64,000 nt of DNA from NCBI RefSeq assembly GCF_910592395.1, contig NC_088309.1:13396599-13460598 (forward strand). The letters run 5' to 3'. Made by a program: the position numbers and the translations under genes. How positions within the stretch are numbered: the stretch's first letter is position 1; each line of letters opens with the position of its first letter. The DNA is from Lineus longissimus. Lineage: Eukaryota > Nemertea > Pilidiophora > Heteronemertea > Lineidae. Under the pieces are notes generated by a model. It saw nothing but the letters and a program-made list of their open reading frames with translations, was not told the origin of the DNA and did no database searches. Positions 1-11,760 of the stretch are shown here, in pieces.

Positions 1-115
1 TCAAGTAAATAGCTCCAGTAGTTACGAAACGTACCCTGCTATTAAACAGACGACGGCGACGACGGACGACAGACGCCACGCCAAAGCAAAAGCTCACCTC
101 TCAGAAAGGTGAGCT
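1..115 (+). mobile_element. 300-bp-repeat element, 3' end only
   Basis: Tail with AGTTACGAAACGTACCCTGC, degenerate GACGACGG repeats and the hairpin GCTCACCT...AGGTGAGC ending at about 115. The body lies to the left of the window. Confidence 0.72.
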
Positions 116-239
116 AACAAGAGGCCACTTACAAATCTAAATTCTCAGGGAATAAGAATACGAATGAGATTACACTGACACCTTAATAATCTAATTGGTC
201 ATTTCTTCAATAGCCTTTAATTTCACGGCAAAAGGATGG

Positions 240-495
240 GTGGGAGACACGTAGCTTTGTGAACATACTGCTCGATTGGCAGCCCAAAATTCCCGCAGAC
301 TTGCTACGTAATAGTTTTTGCACGATCGTCAATCAATTAATAATAGTAATAATGAGATCGAAGGAATTAATTAACTTAATGAAGACTAAGGTTTTATCAA
401 AATACGACAAATAATTGCAACGCAATTTGCATTTCATCAATTGCCAAGCATGCTATCCCGGGCTGGCTGCTATCGCCATTCATAGTCAATCCATG
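240..495 (+). repeat. interspersed repeat shared with 46885-47170
   Basis: GACACGTAGCTTTGTGAA, AATACGACAAATAATTGCAA and CATTCATAGTCAATC, about 255 bases, recur with moderate divergence at 46885-47170. It ends right before the head of copy b. Unassigned. Confidence 0.68.
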
Positions 496-502
496 AATCA
501 AT

Positions 503-2882
503 GAAACGGCCAGGGGCCATTGTGCTCACCGTATACATCTTTTAGTAGGCAGGATCATGCTTAGTTTAGAGGTGAATATGGTGAACACAATCAGGCATGA
601 AGACTTTTTTTAGATGTGTATTGATGTCAAGTAATAAGACAGGGCAGTATATATAAGTTTATCATCCAACCAATAATTGTCTATGACATCAACAAGATCA
701 ATATCGTGTGATTGCTAAGAGTCTCTGCAATAAAAAATTCATCGAAAAAAAGTCATTAATAAGCGAGATATTGCACGTCCTACTTTTTCAGTTTTGACCC
801 CCTGGTGGCCAAATCAAGAATCAGATCAGGCCAAAATTCGGTGTCAGAGATTATCTGATGTAGGGGGTTACATGTACCAACTTTCAAGTTCATAGCTTTA
901 GCAGTTAAGAAACGTGCCATAGTTACACTCTAATGGCCAATTTACGCCATTTGACCTCTATGACCTAGAAAAGGACGTCAAATCCAAAAATCGTACGACA
1001 TGTGGTGTATCCTTGCTAGAAGTCCCTGCCATAAAAATTTTATCGAAAACAATTCACTCAAATAAGCAAGATATTGCACTTCTTCCTTTTTCCATTATGG
1101 CCCCCTGGTGGCCGAATAAAGAATCAGATCAGGCCAAAATTCGGCATCAAAGGTTATCTGATGTAGGGGGTTATATGCACCAAGTTTCAAGTTCATAGCT
1201 TTACTGGTTAAGAAACGTGCCATAGTTTACACTCTAACGGCCAATTTACGCCATATGACCTCTGCGACCTTGAAAAGTAGGTCAAATTGAAAACCCGTAA
1301 GACATGTGATGTATTCTTCCTAAGAGTACCTACCATAAAAATTTTATCGAAAACAAGTCACTTATAAGCGACTTACTCAAAACATATAAACATCAACCTT
1401 TATACTTAATTACACACTCCTAAAGGGTAAATAGCCCAGCCCAAATATCGGGCTCTGAGCCAACTAGCACTCGGTGATTAAAGAAACAACCAACCAGCAC
1501 ACAGCTGTATCAATACAAGATTACCAGACAGGGCCTAGGGCAGGGACCTAGTAACCAGCTGCTTATCAGGAAGTTCATAAAGGGGGTCAAACAGCTTAAC
1601 AGATGGAGATTATAAAACAATGGAAAGGATCAATTAAGAAGGAAGATGTTAAGCTCACACTGGTTAATGATCCTGGGTGTCTGGGTTTACCAGGGCCAGA
1701 GAAGAACACAGAAATAATATCAGAGATTTAGAAGGCAATTCCTACTATAGTCACACTGCCCCCACAAACGAAAATTGATGTCCCCATCAATACATAAAAT
1801 TTCAGTCAATTATGCAAATTGTAAAACAAATACAAACAATATATGAAATGGCCAGGGCCATTGTGCTCACCTCATGTGGAGGAAAGATGGATAAAGAGCA
1901 TGGTATTGTGTCATGTAGTGTTAGGTTTGATGTAGGTCCAAGCAATTACAATTTCCCCAAAATGGCCAATTTACATAACATTCGACCTCTGTGACCTTGA
2001 AAAGTAGGTCAAATCAAAGAAGACCCGGGTGACACATTGAATGGTTGTTAGAACTAGATGTACCTATGATATAAAATTGGTGCCAATCGGGCAAGTCATT
2101 ACTAGGAACAATGGCATTTTGAAGAATTTAGGATTTGGCCCCCTCCCTGGAGGCCAAACGGCAAATCAGATCGCACCAAACTTCAGTACCTGAGATCATC
2201 TGACCAAGGGGTACATGTGTACTTAATTTGTGATCAATAGTCATTGCAGTTAAGAAACGTGCCATAGTTACGGCCTGACGGCGAATTTACGCCATTTGAC
2301 CTCTGTGACCTTGACAAGAAGGTCAAATTAAAAACCTGTGTGACATATACTGTATGGTGGTTAGATGTACCCATGATATAAAATTGGTGGCAATCGGGCA
2401 AGAAGTTAAGGAATAATCACATTTTTAAGGTTTTTGGATTTTTGCCCCCTGGTGGTCAAGTGGTGAATCATATTGGACCAAACTTCGGTCCCTGAGATCA
2501 CCTGACTAAGGGGTAAATGTGTACCAAATTCGGTATCAATAGTCATTGCAGTTTAGAAACGTGCCATCGTTACATCCTAACGGCCAATTTACACCATTTG
2601 ACCTCTGTGACCTTGAAAAGGAGGTCAAATCAAAAACCCGGAGGATATATGATGCACCTTTGCTAGAAGTACCTACCATATTTTTTTCAAAATTTCCCGA
2701 CTACTATTAAGGGATATATTGCATATTTTCACTTTTAACGTTTGGCCCCCTGGTGGCCAAACCATGAAACGAATCGGACCGAAACTTGGTCTCCAAGGTG
2801 TCATTACATAAGGGTACATGTGTACCAAGTTTCAACTCAATAGCTCTAACAGTTACGAAACGTGCCCTGCTAACGGACGACG

Positions 2883-2956
<74 letters not shown>

Positions 2957-3012
2957 ACGACGGACGCCACGGTATGGGATAAGCTCACCTCTGCTAAGAG
3001 GTGAGCTAAAAA
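503..3012 (+). mobile_element. 300-bp tandem-repeat element with (GAC)n tail, copy b
   Basis: Begins GAAACGGCCAGGGGCCATTG followed by TGCTCACC. It contains repeats of an about 300-bp unit marked by GACCTCTGTGACCTTGAAAA (about 953, 1255, 1985, 2298, 2599) and GGCCCCCTGGTGGCC. It ends in (GAC)n and a hairpin, GCTCACCTCT-GCTA-AGAGGTGAGC, then TAAAA. A second head at 1845 (GAAATGGCCAGGGCCATTGT) shows it is two copies joined or nested. Non-coding. The design recalls pearl or Helentron-like non-autonomous elements with core tandem repeats and a microsatellite, but I cannot assign it. Confidence 0.8.
2876..2966. repeat. (GAC)n microsatellite
   Basis: About 25 GAC units followed by GGACGACGGACGCC, part of the tail of copy b. 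It produces artificial poly-Arg, poly-Ser and similar frames on both strands. Confidence 0.97.
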
Positions 3013-3084
3013 CTAGAGGCCTGGCGGCCTGAAGAGCTACGCTGGCAGAATTTAATAGCAAGGAATGAGATGAATGACAAGAAA

Positions 3085-3442
3085 ATGGATCAAGTATGCG
3101 AGTACCAGAATGTAGGTTTATGGTAGATAGGGAGATGTGGACAGACCAGATGGAATCAAGCTTAGACAAATGGGGCCAAATTCATGAAGGCCGTTCAGCT
3201 TAAAACAGCGTTTAACTACTGAATAGACAGATTCAGGTCCTTCATGTAAATCTTCACAGAATATGAATAGGCCCTATAACTAATCAGGGAGAAGTTACAC
3301 ATGTCTAATGAATTTGGCCCCTAGGGTGGATGACAGTTGTGAAGGTTTTATTTGAACTGCAGTGAATGAAGTAGTTGAGGGGTTCTTTTGTTACATCCGC
3401 TCTTCAATACCTTCACTGCCTTTGCTCCAACTGTGTTTAAGC
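3085..3442 (+). repeat. interspersed repeat shared with 39195-39392
   Basis: TATGCGAGTACCAGAATGTA and GGGTGGATGACAGTTGTGAA ... CTCCAACTGTGTTTAA recur at 39195-39392. The 39-kb copy lacks the MITE at 3172-3314, so it shows approximately the empty site. Confidence 0.72.
3172..3314. mobile_element. MITE with CAAATTCAT ends, decayed copy
   Basis: About 140 bp from GGGGCCAAATTCATGAAGGC to ATGAATTTGGCCCC. The interior (TTAACTACTGAATAGAC, TCTTCACAGAATATGAAT) matches 54294-54454 in opposite orientation. Confidence 0.72.
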
Positions 3443-3443
3443 A

Positions 3444-3790
3444 GGCCAGCGCAAAACTGCTCTTTTTTAAATACCTTTAGTTTGATACCATTAAAGTGAC
3501 TGCCTTCCTCTAACGGTGTTCAAGTTGTTTAGTGAGTAATAAAAGTATATCAGGGTAAACCTACTCTTAAACACTTTTAGTTTCATATCAAACACGGATG
3601 ACACCTTTCGCTATAACCGTCTCCAATTAGGTCAGTTGGTAATGCAATTGGGTTAGCACAAACCTACTGTTCATTATCTTAAGTTCGATACCAAACACGA
3701 CTACTTTAGCTATAACAGTTTTAAAGTAGGGCAGAAGGTCATAAAAGTAGGTCAGTGCAAATCTCTCCTTCATTACGTTGAGTTTAGATT
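3444..3790 (+). repeat. tandem repeat, period about 105 bp
   Basis: About 3.3 diverged units marked by GCAAA..TACTC, TTTAGTTT.ATA.CAAACACG and TAAAAGTAGGTCAG at about 3450, 3555, 3660 and 3765. Confidence 0.6.
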
Positions 3791-3819
3791 AGTTCTTGTG
3801 ACACTGCCCTATTCCTTCC

Positions 3820-4190
3820 CATAAGGCTGCAATGCAGTCTCTAGATTGTCACATGAGGCATGGTGCCGTCTCCAACATCAAGCTCTACTCTCATATAAAT
3901 CAGGCTACAATGCGGTCTCTTACTTGATTGTGACATGAGGCATGATGCCGTCTCTTGCATCACCTGCTTCTCTTATATCAAACAGGCTACAACGAAGTCT
4001 TACTTGATTGTGACATCAGACATGATAACGTCTCATACATCACGCTCTTCTCTTATATCGATCAGGCTACAATGTGGTCACTTACTTGATTGTGACTTCA
4101 CCCTCTTGTCTCATATCATTCAGGCGACAATGCTGTCTCTTACTTGATTGTGACATGAGGCATGATGACGCCTCTTACATCACCATACCC
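3820..4190 (+). repeat. tandem repeat, period about 80 bp
   Basis: GATTGTGACATGAGGCATGA recurs at about 3844, 3926, 4006, 4088 and 4146, with TCTTATATCA..CAGGCTACAA between. About 4.5 units. Unrelated to the adjacent 105-bp array. Confidence 0.72.
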
Positions 4191-4824
4191 CTTCCCTGAC
4201 CTCGTCTGAAAAGGTTCTTGACTTTCAGTTGCAAGTTGCGGGAAATTTTCATGTAGAAACAATTTGGTTTCCTGGTACCAAATGATCAGACCGTCTTTAC
4301 ACTGGCAGATAAACTAAACATAAAGGACTCCAATTGTGCCGTGGACAATTTATTTTCTGAGGCATTACCCTCTCTCTCGACCCAGGGTCGAGCGCGACAG
4401 TAAAGGGGTAGGAATTTTAACTCGACCTAAGGTCAAGCATGACACTTGTATAAGGGTTAAAGGTTGCATGTTCAAGAGTTTAGGTTTAATAGGCAAGCTT
4501 TATTTTTTAATATTATAATAAATAAAAATTCAGAGATGCCTATTCAATTTCAAGGCTTCTTTATTAAATCAACTTGTATAATACAGTAAAACAAGACCAA
4601 AACGTGAAGGACAAATCAGTTAAGATATATCGTCTTCTATCCCGATCCTGTCAATCTCATGGCTGACTGGTTGATTGGTTTCGTGTCACCAGTTCCACAG
4701 CATGCACAGCAACACCACTTTGCCAGTGGAGACCACCGGTATTACTCGTAGATAATAGACTGCATCATCCTGTAAACATGAGAAAAAATAGCACTTTGTA
4801 AAAAAACACCATCAAAATAAGATA

Positions 4825-5002
4825 CAGTAGAACCTCTCTATTAAGGACACCCTCGGGACAGACAGACAAGTGCTGTCCTTAATAGAGGCGTCCTGATTAG
4901 AGAGGTCAAATTGAATGGAAACAACCAATTTGGGACCAAACCTAGTGTCCTTAATTGAGAGGTTGTCCTTAATAGAGGTGTCCGCTAAGGGAGGTTCCAC
5001 TG
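4825..5002. mobile_element. pogo-type MITE, TA target duplication
   Basis: 178-bp element bounded by TA on both sides (4823-4824, 5003-5004). Termini are CAGTAGAACCTC on the left and the inverted GAGGTTCCACTG on the right. Internally it repeats the motif of TTAAGGACA or TTAATAGAGG. CAGT..GAACC ends with TA duplication fit pogo/Tigger MITEs. It is too short to code for anything and would need a transposase in trans. Confidence 0.82.
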
Positions 5003-5330
5003 TATTTATTATTAACATTCCTGATTATGTTACAAAAACAATGAGTAGTCTGTGCTGATACACGAAAACCGTGAGAGGATATACAACCCTGTATGGCTTG
5101 CTGTTCATGTTGGTGGTAAGGTAAAACATAAATGTACTAAGCAAGATCAAAACTTTTGTGAAAAACTAGTGAACTGGTAGGGAGGGGGGGGGGGGGATAA
5201 AATAAAGTCAAATTTGAAAAAGTTCACACTTATTTACTAACCTTCACCTTGGTAGAGTTTGGACACATGGCTTGCAATGCATGCTTTACTTCCCTGCACA
5301 TATGTTGCAGTGTTTTGTATTTGTTCATGT

Positions 5331-5834
5331 ACCGGTATCGGGGGGGGGGGGGGGGGGGGGGGGCGTCATCCTATTTTGCGTCCAGTGGCGACCAGTGGCG
5401 TCCATCCAACTCGAAATTATAGGGTGTTACGGTTAAAAATGTTTTCAAGCTCCTAAAACACTTTCAATAAACAAGATCTAAAAGTTTGGTGGAGTTTGCA
5501 AACCCAGTTTTTGAATAATCATCACCAGAAAACAATCTCAGTATAGGTCCAGCAAAAGTACTGGACGCCATGTTTGTTTTAGCTGCCGTTCCTTGGGTTT
5601 ATAGAAAAAGCGGAATCGGGACAAACAAACATGGCGTCACATACTTTTGCTGGACGCATACTAAGATCGTTTTCTGGTGATGATTATTCAAAAACTAGGT
5701 TTGCAAACTCCACCAAACTTCTAAATCTTGTTTATTGAAAGTGTTTTACGAGCTTGAAAACATTTTCAACCGTATACACCCTATTATTTCGCGTTGGACG
5801 CCACTGGACGCAAATTAGGATGACCGGTATCGGG
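5331..5834. mobile_element. foldback element beside a 24-G tract
   Basis: Arms at about 5365-5580 and 5621-5823 are reverse complements with few mismatches around a 40-base centre. The ends are GTCATCCTA.TTTGCGTCCA. ACCGGTATCGGG occurs at 5331-5342 and again at 5823-5834, like a 12-bp target duplication. On the left it runs into 24 consecutive G (5340-5363). Non-coding. Confidence 0.8.
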
Positions 5835-6627
5835 TATGTAACTGTAATGTATGGTAAATAATGTAGGCCCAGTTCATGCAGCTCCTCACGGATAGACTGA
5901 GAATGGCAGTTTTATTGTTTGTTAAAAATACCTCGCAATTCCAGCAGACTACTTTGTCGCTATTTTTTGTGTACTCTGACCAGTGTCACTATCAAAGGTG
6001 TACGATATCATTATATTTTGACAAAAAACATGAGAAAACGTCAACTTCTTGTGAAGCGGTCCGCCATGTTTGTTCATCTAGCGTTCGGGTTTGTTTTGAC
6101 TACGTCGATGATGTACTATGGCGTTCATGTGTGTTTTGATCTTCGACTTCGACTCAATGACTGAGCAAATTTAACGAGACAGAAAGCCAAAAACAGTAAC
6201 ACTTCCTATGTAAACAAGCTACGGGAGTCATTCTATACTATGATTTTTCAAATAACAGTTGTCATGGCCAATTGTACCAAGCAACTCAAGAGAAAATACA
6301 GAGAAAACTCACCCTGGTTTTCTGCCAAAACGTCTACCGTACAGAGATGAACTGAGCGCATGAATCTGGGTTTCTCTACGTGTCTTTTATCGTCAATACT
6401 AATAAGAATTAAACAAAATAACCCCACAAAACGACATGTTGACATTGAGAATCAAAATATAGGGAAATACCACTTTCTAACTGGTCGTTATGAAAAATTT
6501 AGATTGGAAATATGTTTTGAAGTGAACGTACACACTCTATATACATTCGCAAAATGGCCATCACTTTATCAGCCTCGGCTGCAATTCCTTAGGGCAATGC
6601 CTTATGTGTAGCGAGTTCAGTACATCA

Positions 6628-6865
6628 CAGAGACAGGTAGGATCAAGGCTGTTTTGCCACTTTTGACCAGACGACAATTTCCAAATCTGCCAGTTACTGC
6701 CAATTACGGGGCGTTTTGTCTTTCTGCTGTGAATAGCTAGAATCATATTGAAACAAGAGTTCAAAATATTGGTATCCTGGCACATTTTCTGGCTCAGCTA
6801 CAGCAAATTCGGATGAAAATGCAACTATTTTGCTGGAACTACTTTCGGCCAGCTCCAGTACAAAC
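6628..6865 (+). repeat. second copy of the 60691-60932 repeat
   Basis: Same blocks as at 60.7 kb. Upstream, an AAAATGGCCATCA resembles the ACATGGCCGTCA start there, but the frame is interrupted. Confidence 0.75.
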
Positions 6866-7407
6866 AATAAGCTCCGCTGGAAGCCAGCGTAGCTAAAAAC
6901 ACTAGACCACCATCAATAATCACACCTCAACATCACACATCTAGTCGAAAGAATATTGTCCAAAAGAGTTCGGTACTTCGTCAACACTGCTCATAGATCA
7001 CAAAGTCACAAAGTAAGTCAACCACATAATTATCATTGTCAGTACATCGTAATCGTAAATCCTGATATTCCCGAATATATCAAATCATTCCTTCGTAATA
7101 TCGTTCCTCATCGTATTTTCCGTATCATCAATCCTCGTGTCGGCATCTACTCTGGTTTCGCGTCTCATATTCGAACATCGTCTTCAGCAAGCGCATCTGC
7201 TCATCCAGGTTGGTAGGTTTTATGCTACAAGGTTGCATTTACGTAAAAGTTTCGCAATGGTATACAAGGCGTCCCCCATGACCATTGAGATGTTTTAGCA
7301 TTTACGTATGGAGTAGGCAGTCAATGAGTTGAGTTCAGTCTCAAGATAAAACAGGGTGAATGACTAACACTCATTCAAGTTACAGTACACAACAGTTGTC
7401 TATATAA

Positions 7408-8118
7408 CCCTTTCGCTGCGGATGAACGCTCTTTTGCAACCCAAAAAAAATTCCGATCTGTGCGGATGTACGGAGAACTGCGACTTGGGAGAGAACTGCG
7501 ACTTGGGAGAGACCTGAATCAGACGATATTTTCATTAGAAAATTAGTACAGAAACTTGTCGCTAGGTGTCCTGCCATGTTGTTTACCGCTAGAACTTCCG
7601 ATTTCTGAGTGAAAACGTCAGTGTTTTTATTCAAAGTTTAGGCGATATTTTGAGTCCAAAGTTTTGTAAACAAATTTTAATGGCTCAGTCACGTGTTCGA
7701 CGAACTGCAGAATCAATTATTGATGAAATAGTGAATTCGAGGCGTGAGAAGACGAGTCTGATTATGATTCTGAACATAATGCCGATGTACACAGCTTGCA
7801 TGGGGATGATAGTGTGCATGATTCAGGGTCCGAGGGGGTGATAGTGATAGCCTGGGTCAAGATGAAAAATCTTGTTTTTTTCCTCGTTGATTAATATTAA
7901 TTAGCGTTAATTAACATAATTTCAGGTAATCAAGAAATGCATAATTTGAAAGTCCATGCTGTCCCCAACCACCTTTTACAATAGTCCAAAGCTCTATCTC
8001 TGCTCCTTCAGGCTGTATATTGGCCTCAAAGTTACCTATGTTAAAATTGGCTTTTACAGTATTTTGGGGGCAGCAAGGAATCAATATTGAAATAATTTCG
8101 AGCGGCGCAGCGAAAGGG
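7408..8118 (+). mobile_element. TTAA-type piggyBac-like deletion derivative
   Basis: Termini CCCTTTCGCTGCG (7408-7420) and its exact inverse (8106-8118). The right flank is TTAA and the left flank is ATAA, a one-base decay. CCC termini with TTAA fit piggyBac. At 7680-7850 a plus-strand region encodes MAQSRVRRTAESIIDEIVNS. After a frame change it encodes an acidic run (EDESDYDSEHNADVHSL, then DSVHDSGSEG), like the acidic N-terminus of piggyBac transposases. The catalytic domain is absent. Confidence 0.58.
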
Positions 8119-8639
8119 TTAAGATAAAGAGTTTGAGGGTGGATGGTTCCTATCCAGTACTTCGCATCCATAAGCTTCAATACTCTTCCAATTATGACAA
8201 CAACTTCATAGTGGATTGTTCCTATCCAGTACTTCGCATCCAAACTTAATATGATGTGTGAGTTATATCACAGATCATTTCATCTCTTCAAGATACCACA
8301 AGGTGGCTACAAACGATATATCTGACATTGGCGGTTTACACTAATCGCATTCTTCATCCCCTACTGGTTATAGTAGGTCGTGCCGCCTGTTACCCAACTT
8401 TGTTGGTTTTGAGATTGCCAAGTTTGCAGTTGATGATACCAACTGTTTCCCTGATTAGGTGCAAAGGATTCACAAAAGGTTGCTATGTGACCTACAAGGC
8501 CACATTTGGCCACTTAGAAGTCCTACACTTGTTTGAGCGGATGAAGCTGATGGTTTAGTGGCAAGCAGAAGACTTTCCATCATCATTACTGTCAGAGCCT
8601 GACAGATTTGGGGTCTACAGTCTCCTCTTTTGGTTTAGG

Positions 8640-8930
8640 ATTTGATCTAGGGGTACTAGAGGTGGATGATTTAGGCAGTATGGACCTTAACATCAAATCC
8701 TTTGAAGTGCAGGTTGAGACAAACCAGCCGAGTAGATGCATGGTCACAACCAGAAACAGTCTTGACCTTTACATCAATGTGTTTGAAGTGTAGGCTGGTT
8801 GTGACAAACTAGTCAAGTGAACATGGTCCAGCCTTAGCCGGGACAGCCATGCAGTAATTGCAATCTGCTATACATCAAGGACAACCAATACAATAGGCAA
8901 GGACCAAGGGGTATGATTTTCTTAGTCCGC
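8640..8930 (+). repeat. interspersed repeat with internal about 95-bp subunits
   Basis: CAGTATGGACCTTAACATCA, GTAGATGCATGGTCACAACC and CAGCCTTAGCC...ACAGCCATGCAGTA. A longer copy is at 23740-24060 and a single subunit at 18490-18640. All are in the same orientation. Confidence 0.7.
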
Positions 8931-9595
8931 TACTGCACATCTCTACAGAGACACTGCATTGTCGCTTCAATATTTCGAAAAGAAGGTCGACTCGATTCGA
9001 AGGTTGTTTTCACCAAATTGGGTTGAACCAGTCCTTAACAGAGCTTATGAACAAATTGTGCTGAATCTTTTCAATGAATGTGTGAAGTTCCGTTGGCCTC
9101 AATAATGAACTCCCCCCACCCCACCCCCTTTGTGTTTACACAGTGCAAAAGGGATCCATTGCCGTGTTCAAATGCTTCGTGTGAGTTTACCTTTAGTTCA
9201 AATTTTCCAGCTGGGACGATGATTTGAGGCAGAAATACTTAATTTTCCTGGAGATTGTGGTCGATTACGAAAAATTGTGATGGTTTGGCGAAAAATTGGC
9301 GCAGATTTCAAGAAATTTGCTGTTTTTTGGCTGGCTTGTTTTTCCTCGAAATGACTCTGTGTGTAGACATATGTGACCAGTAACAAGCCTTCTGATTGGT
9401 CCTGAAATAAAAGTAGATTTCCCATCCCACGATTATCCACAGTTTTGAGTTGATCATGTGTGGTTTGCTCGGCCATTGAGCGCCCGATCAGAAAAATTTG
9501 CGTCATTCAAGATCTTCCTCTTTGATGCACTGTACTGGTAAGTTGACCATAGGGGTTGAACACAAAGACAAAGTTAAACATTATTTAATACTAAC
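8931..9595. other. unassigned intron sequence next to DRG1 exon 3
   Basis: No splice-bounded conserved frame. The minus-strand frame at 9198-9506 has no recognisable similarity. Confidence 0.5.
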
Positions 9596-9726
9596 CTGAA
9601 TTTTTGCTCCTTTATATCTAATGACACCAGGCACAGTCGTGAGGGTGGTAAACTCGTAAGCAGCTACTTCAGAATACACCCCAGCAAGATTACTAAGAAG
9701 AGTGGACTTGCCTACTGATGGAAACC
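9596..9726 (-). CDS. DRG1: DRG1 GTPase, coding exon 3 with P-loop
   Basis: 131-bp exon completing the split glycine and encoding 43 further residues. It begins with the G1 P-loop GFPSVGKST, which binds nucleotide phosphates, and continues through [20 protein letters not shown] into the DRG1-type [15 protein letters not shown] segment. The [12 protein letters not shown] wording separates DRG1 from its paralogue DRG2, as far as I recall the two families. Acceptor is TTTTGCAG, donor is GTTAGT, and the exon ends in phase 0 at a CAG codon. The next expected residues, the G3 segment LLDLPGI, were not found between here and the left edge, so exon 4 must lie outside the window. Confidence 0.96.
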
Positions 9727-10110
9727 CTGCAAAAGCAAAATGAGTTGATAAGTACATCACATTTTCATTTCACATATTCTTTTAGCACTTTTATCAGAAG
9801 AAACATATTTGTTTAAGGGCGCTCATTATTGAAACTGCTACAAGAAAATGTCATTTTCGGAGTTCCCGTTCAATACAACGAAATAGTTTATACTGTGTAC
9901 AAGGTACAAAGACATATATGCAATAGAATGAAACATACTACGGTTCCGGTTTAGAAGGCTTCTTAACAACAGGAGAAAAATTAGCAAAATAATGATTTTT
10001 TTAGCAATGCTGCAAGGTTTACCGTCGAATAAAAGATTATGCATTAAAGCTGCGTCATGCAATATTTCCCTCTGCGATATTTGCTGAAATACTAAAAAAG
10101 TGACTTTTAA

Positions 10111-10350
10111 CCCGTTGGAGCCTGAAATTTATTTTCTGAAAAAAAGTTTCCACAACTTTCGCAGACCACACAGAAAAAAAACTGGTGAAAAACTGAGCAA
10201 TATGAGCTTCACAGCCCTCCTAAGTATCCAGAGCAGCAGCAGAGCCATCTATACTAAGATTGACACGAGACACTTCAATGTGTATTCAATACAATGAGAG
10301 TGGTTCAATCTTGGCCATCGTGGCTTACGGCACGATCCAGCCCCAACGGG
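10111..10350. mobile_element. TTAA-flanked MITE, CCCGTTGG ends
   Basis: 240 bp between TTAA copies at 10107-10110 and 10351-10354. Left end CCCGTTGGAGCC, right end inverted (GCCCCAACGGG): 10 of 11 matches. Non-coding. Confidence 0.8.
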
Positions 10351-10708
10351 TTAAAGATGTACAAAGACATATGATAAGAGCAAGAGTCATTTGAACGACC
10401 ATATATGAATTCACTTAGGAGCTAAATATTTGCAGAGTGTGGAGTTTCTGTTGAACCACCTGCTATTAACATTCCTCCGCCGCAAGGAAAACACCTAGCA
10501 TTTTCAAATGTGTCGAGTGATCAAGAGGCCAATCTAACAAAAAGTTCTTCTCAATGCATCGTGCAAACTTGACCCTATTCCAAAGTGGCTTCTGAAGCAA
10601 TGCTCGGCAACCCTCCTAGCAATCATCACCAGGATGATTAACCTGTCGCTACAATCAGGTTCTGTGTCGAATCAATGGAAATGTGCACTTGTGTCGCCAC
10701 TTCTAAAT

Positions 10709-11180
10709 GAAAAGGCCAGTGGCCATTGTGCTCACCGGTATTTAAGTAACAACTTAATTGACAATGGACCTTGAAAAGTAGGTCAAATCAAAAAACTGTA
10801 TAATATGTAATATATCCTTGCTGGGAGTACCAACCATAACAACTTTATTGGATACGAATCACTAATGAGTGAGATATCACACTTTTTGTGTTTTCAGTTT
10901 TAGCCCCCTGCTGGCCAAGTCAAGAATCAGATTGGACCAAAATTTGCTGTCAGAGGATATCTGACCTAGGGGTCATGCATAAAAACTTCCAAGCTCACAG
11001 CCCTACCAGTTAAGAAACGTGCCACAGTTACACTCAAACGCCAAATTTACACCATTTGACCTCTGTGACCTTGAAAAGTGGGTCAAATCAAAAACACATA
11101 TGATATGTGATCCTTCCTAGGAGTACCTACCATAAAAATGTCATCAAAAACAGATCGCTAATAAGGGAGATATCACACTA
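10709..11180 (+). mobile_element. 300-bp-repeat element, 3'-truncated copy
   Basis: Head GAAAAGGCCAGTGGCCATTG then TGCTCACCGG, and about 1.4 units. It is cut at about 11180 where the hairpin-arm repeat begins, so no (GAC)n tail. Confidence 0.72.
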
Positions 11181-11196
11181 TCACACTAATATACTC

Positions 11197-11561
11197 TACC
11201 CTCGTCTGTTTATGGGTACTTTCAAATTATGCAGGTAGGCCTCCAGGCCCAGCCCCTGCCGGTGTCATTCAGGTATGGAACTATTCTCGGCCATTGATGT
11301 GCATTCAACTGGCGCTGACCAAGGCATTTGTGGCAAGCGCTGGCCCTGTCATCATTCGCGATTTTTTATACAGCGTACGCCAGAAATAATGAATCATTGT
11401 ATTGTGAACTTGGGGCTCTATAGTCAAATTCATCAGTATTCTTCAACAATGAAGAGGACTTTAAAGACCTAATTTTCGGTAGCTTCCGAAGGGTCCTGCA
11501 TGGTCCTGCCGACCGCTGAGCATCCAAGATGAGGCGATCGTCTGCGGTGCAAAGAAGAGCA
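11197..11561 (+). repeat. single arm of the 40-kb hairpin repeat, upstream of the pogo gene
   Basis: Nearly identical, in opposite orientation, to 40137-40505. It begins near TACTCTACCCTCGTCTG and ends near GCAAAGAAGAGC. It may be part of the pogo element's 5' region or an older neighbour. No coding sense was found in it. Confidence 0.75.
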
Positions 11562-11760
11562 TTGCGCGGTTTTGCGGGTCATTCCATTCACCATTTCGTT
11601 ATGTGAGAACGTTACGTGATAAATTATTGACCTGGCCTGGCGGACGCGATGATCCTGTCAGTTTCTGTTAGGACGAACTTGTCACATTTTCTTCCCCAGA
11701 CATGGCCATCCTGTCACCATAAAACTGGGGGCCTATCTCCCTAATGTCACAAATTTGAAG

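Larger units (their letters stand above)
1..9595 (-). other. DRG1: DRG1 intron 3, 5' part (runs off window)
   Basis: Minus-strand continuation after exon 3. No exon resembling the G3-G5 region of DRG1 is visible, so at least 9.6 kb of intron 3 is present here. Content is almost wholly repeats, listed separately. Confidence 0.7.

Noticed and set aside
2707-3169. Long poly-Arg and poly-Ser open frames on both strands
   Set aside because: They are translations of the (GAC)n microsatellite and are not genes. The same applies to 50509-50840.
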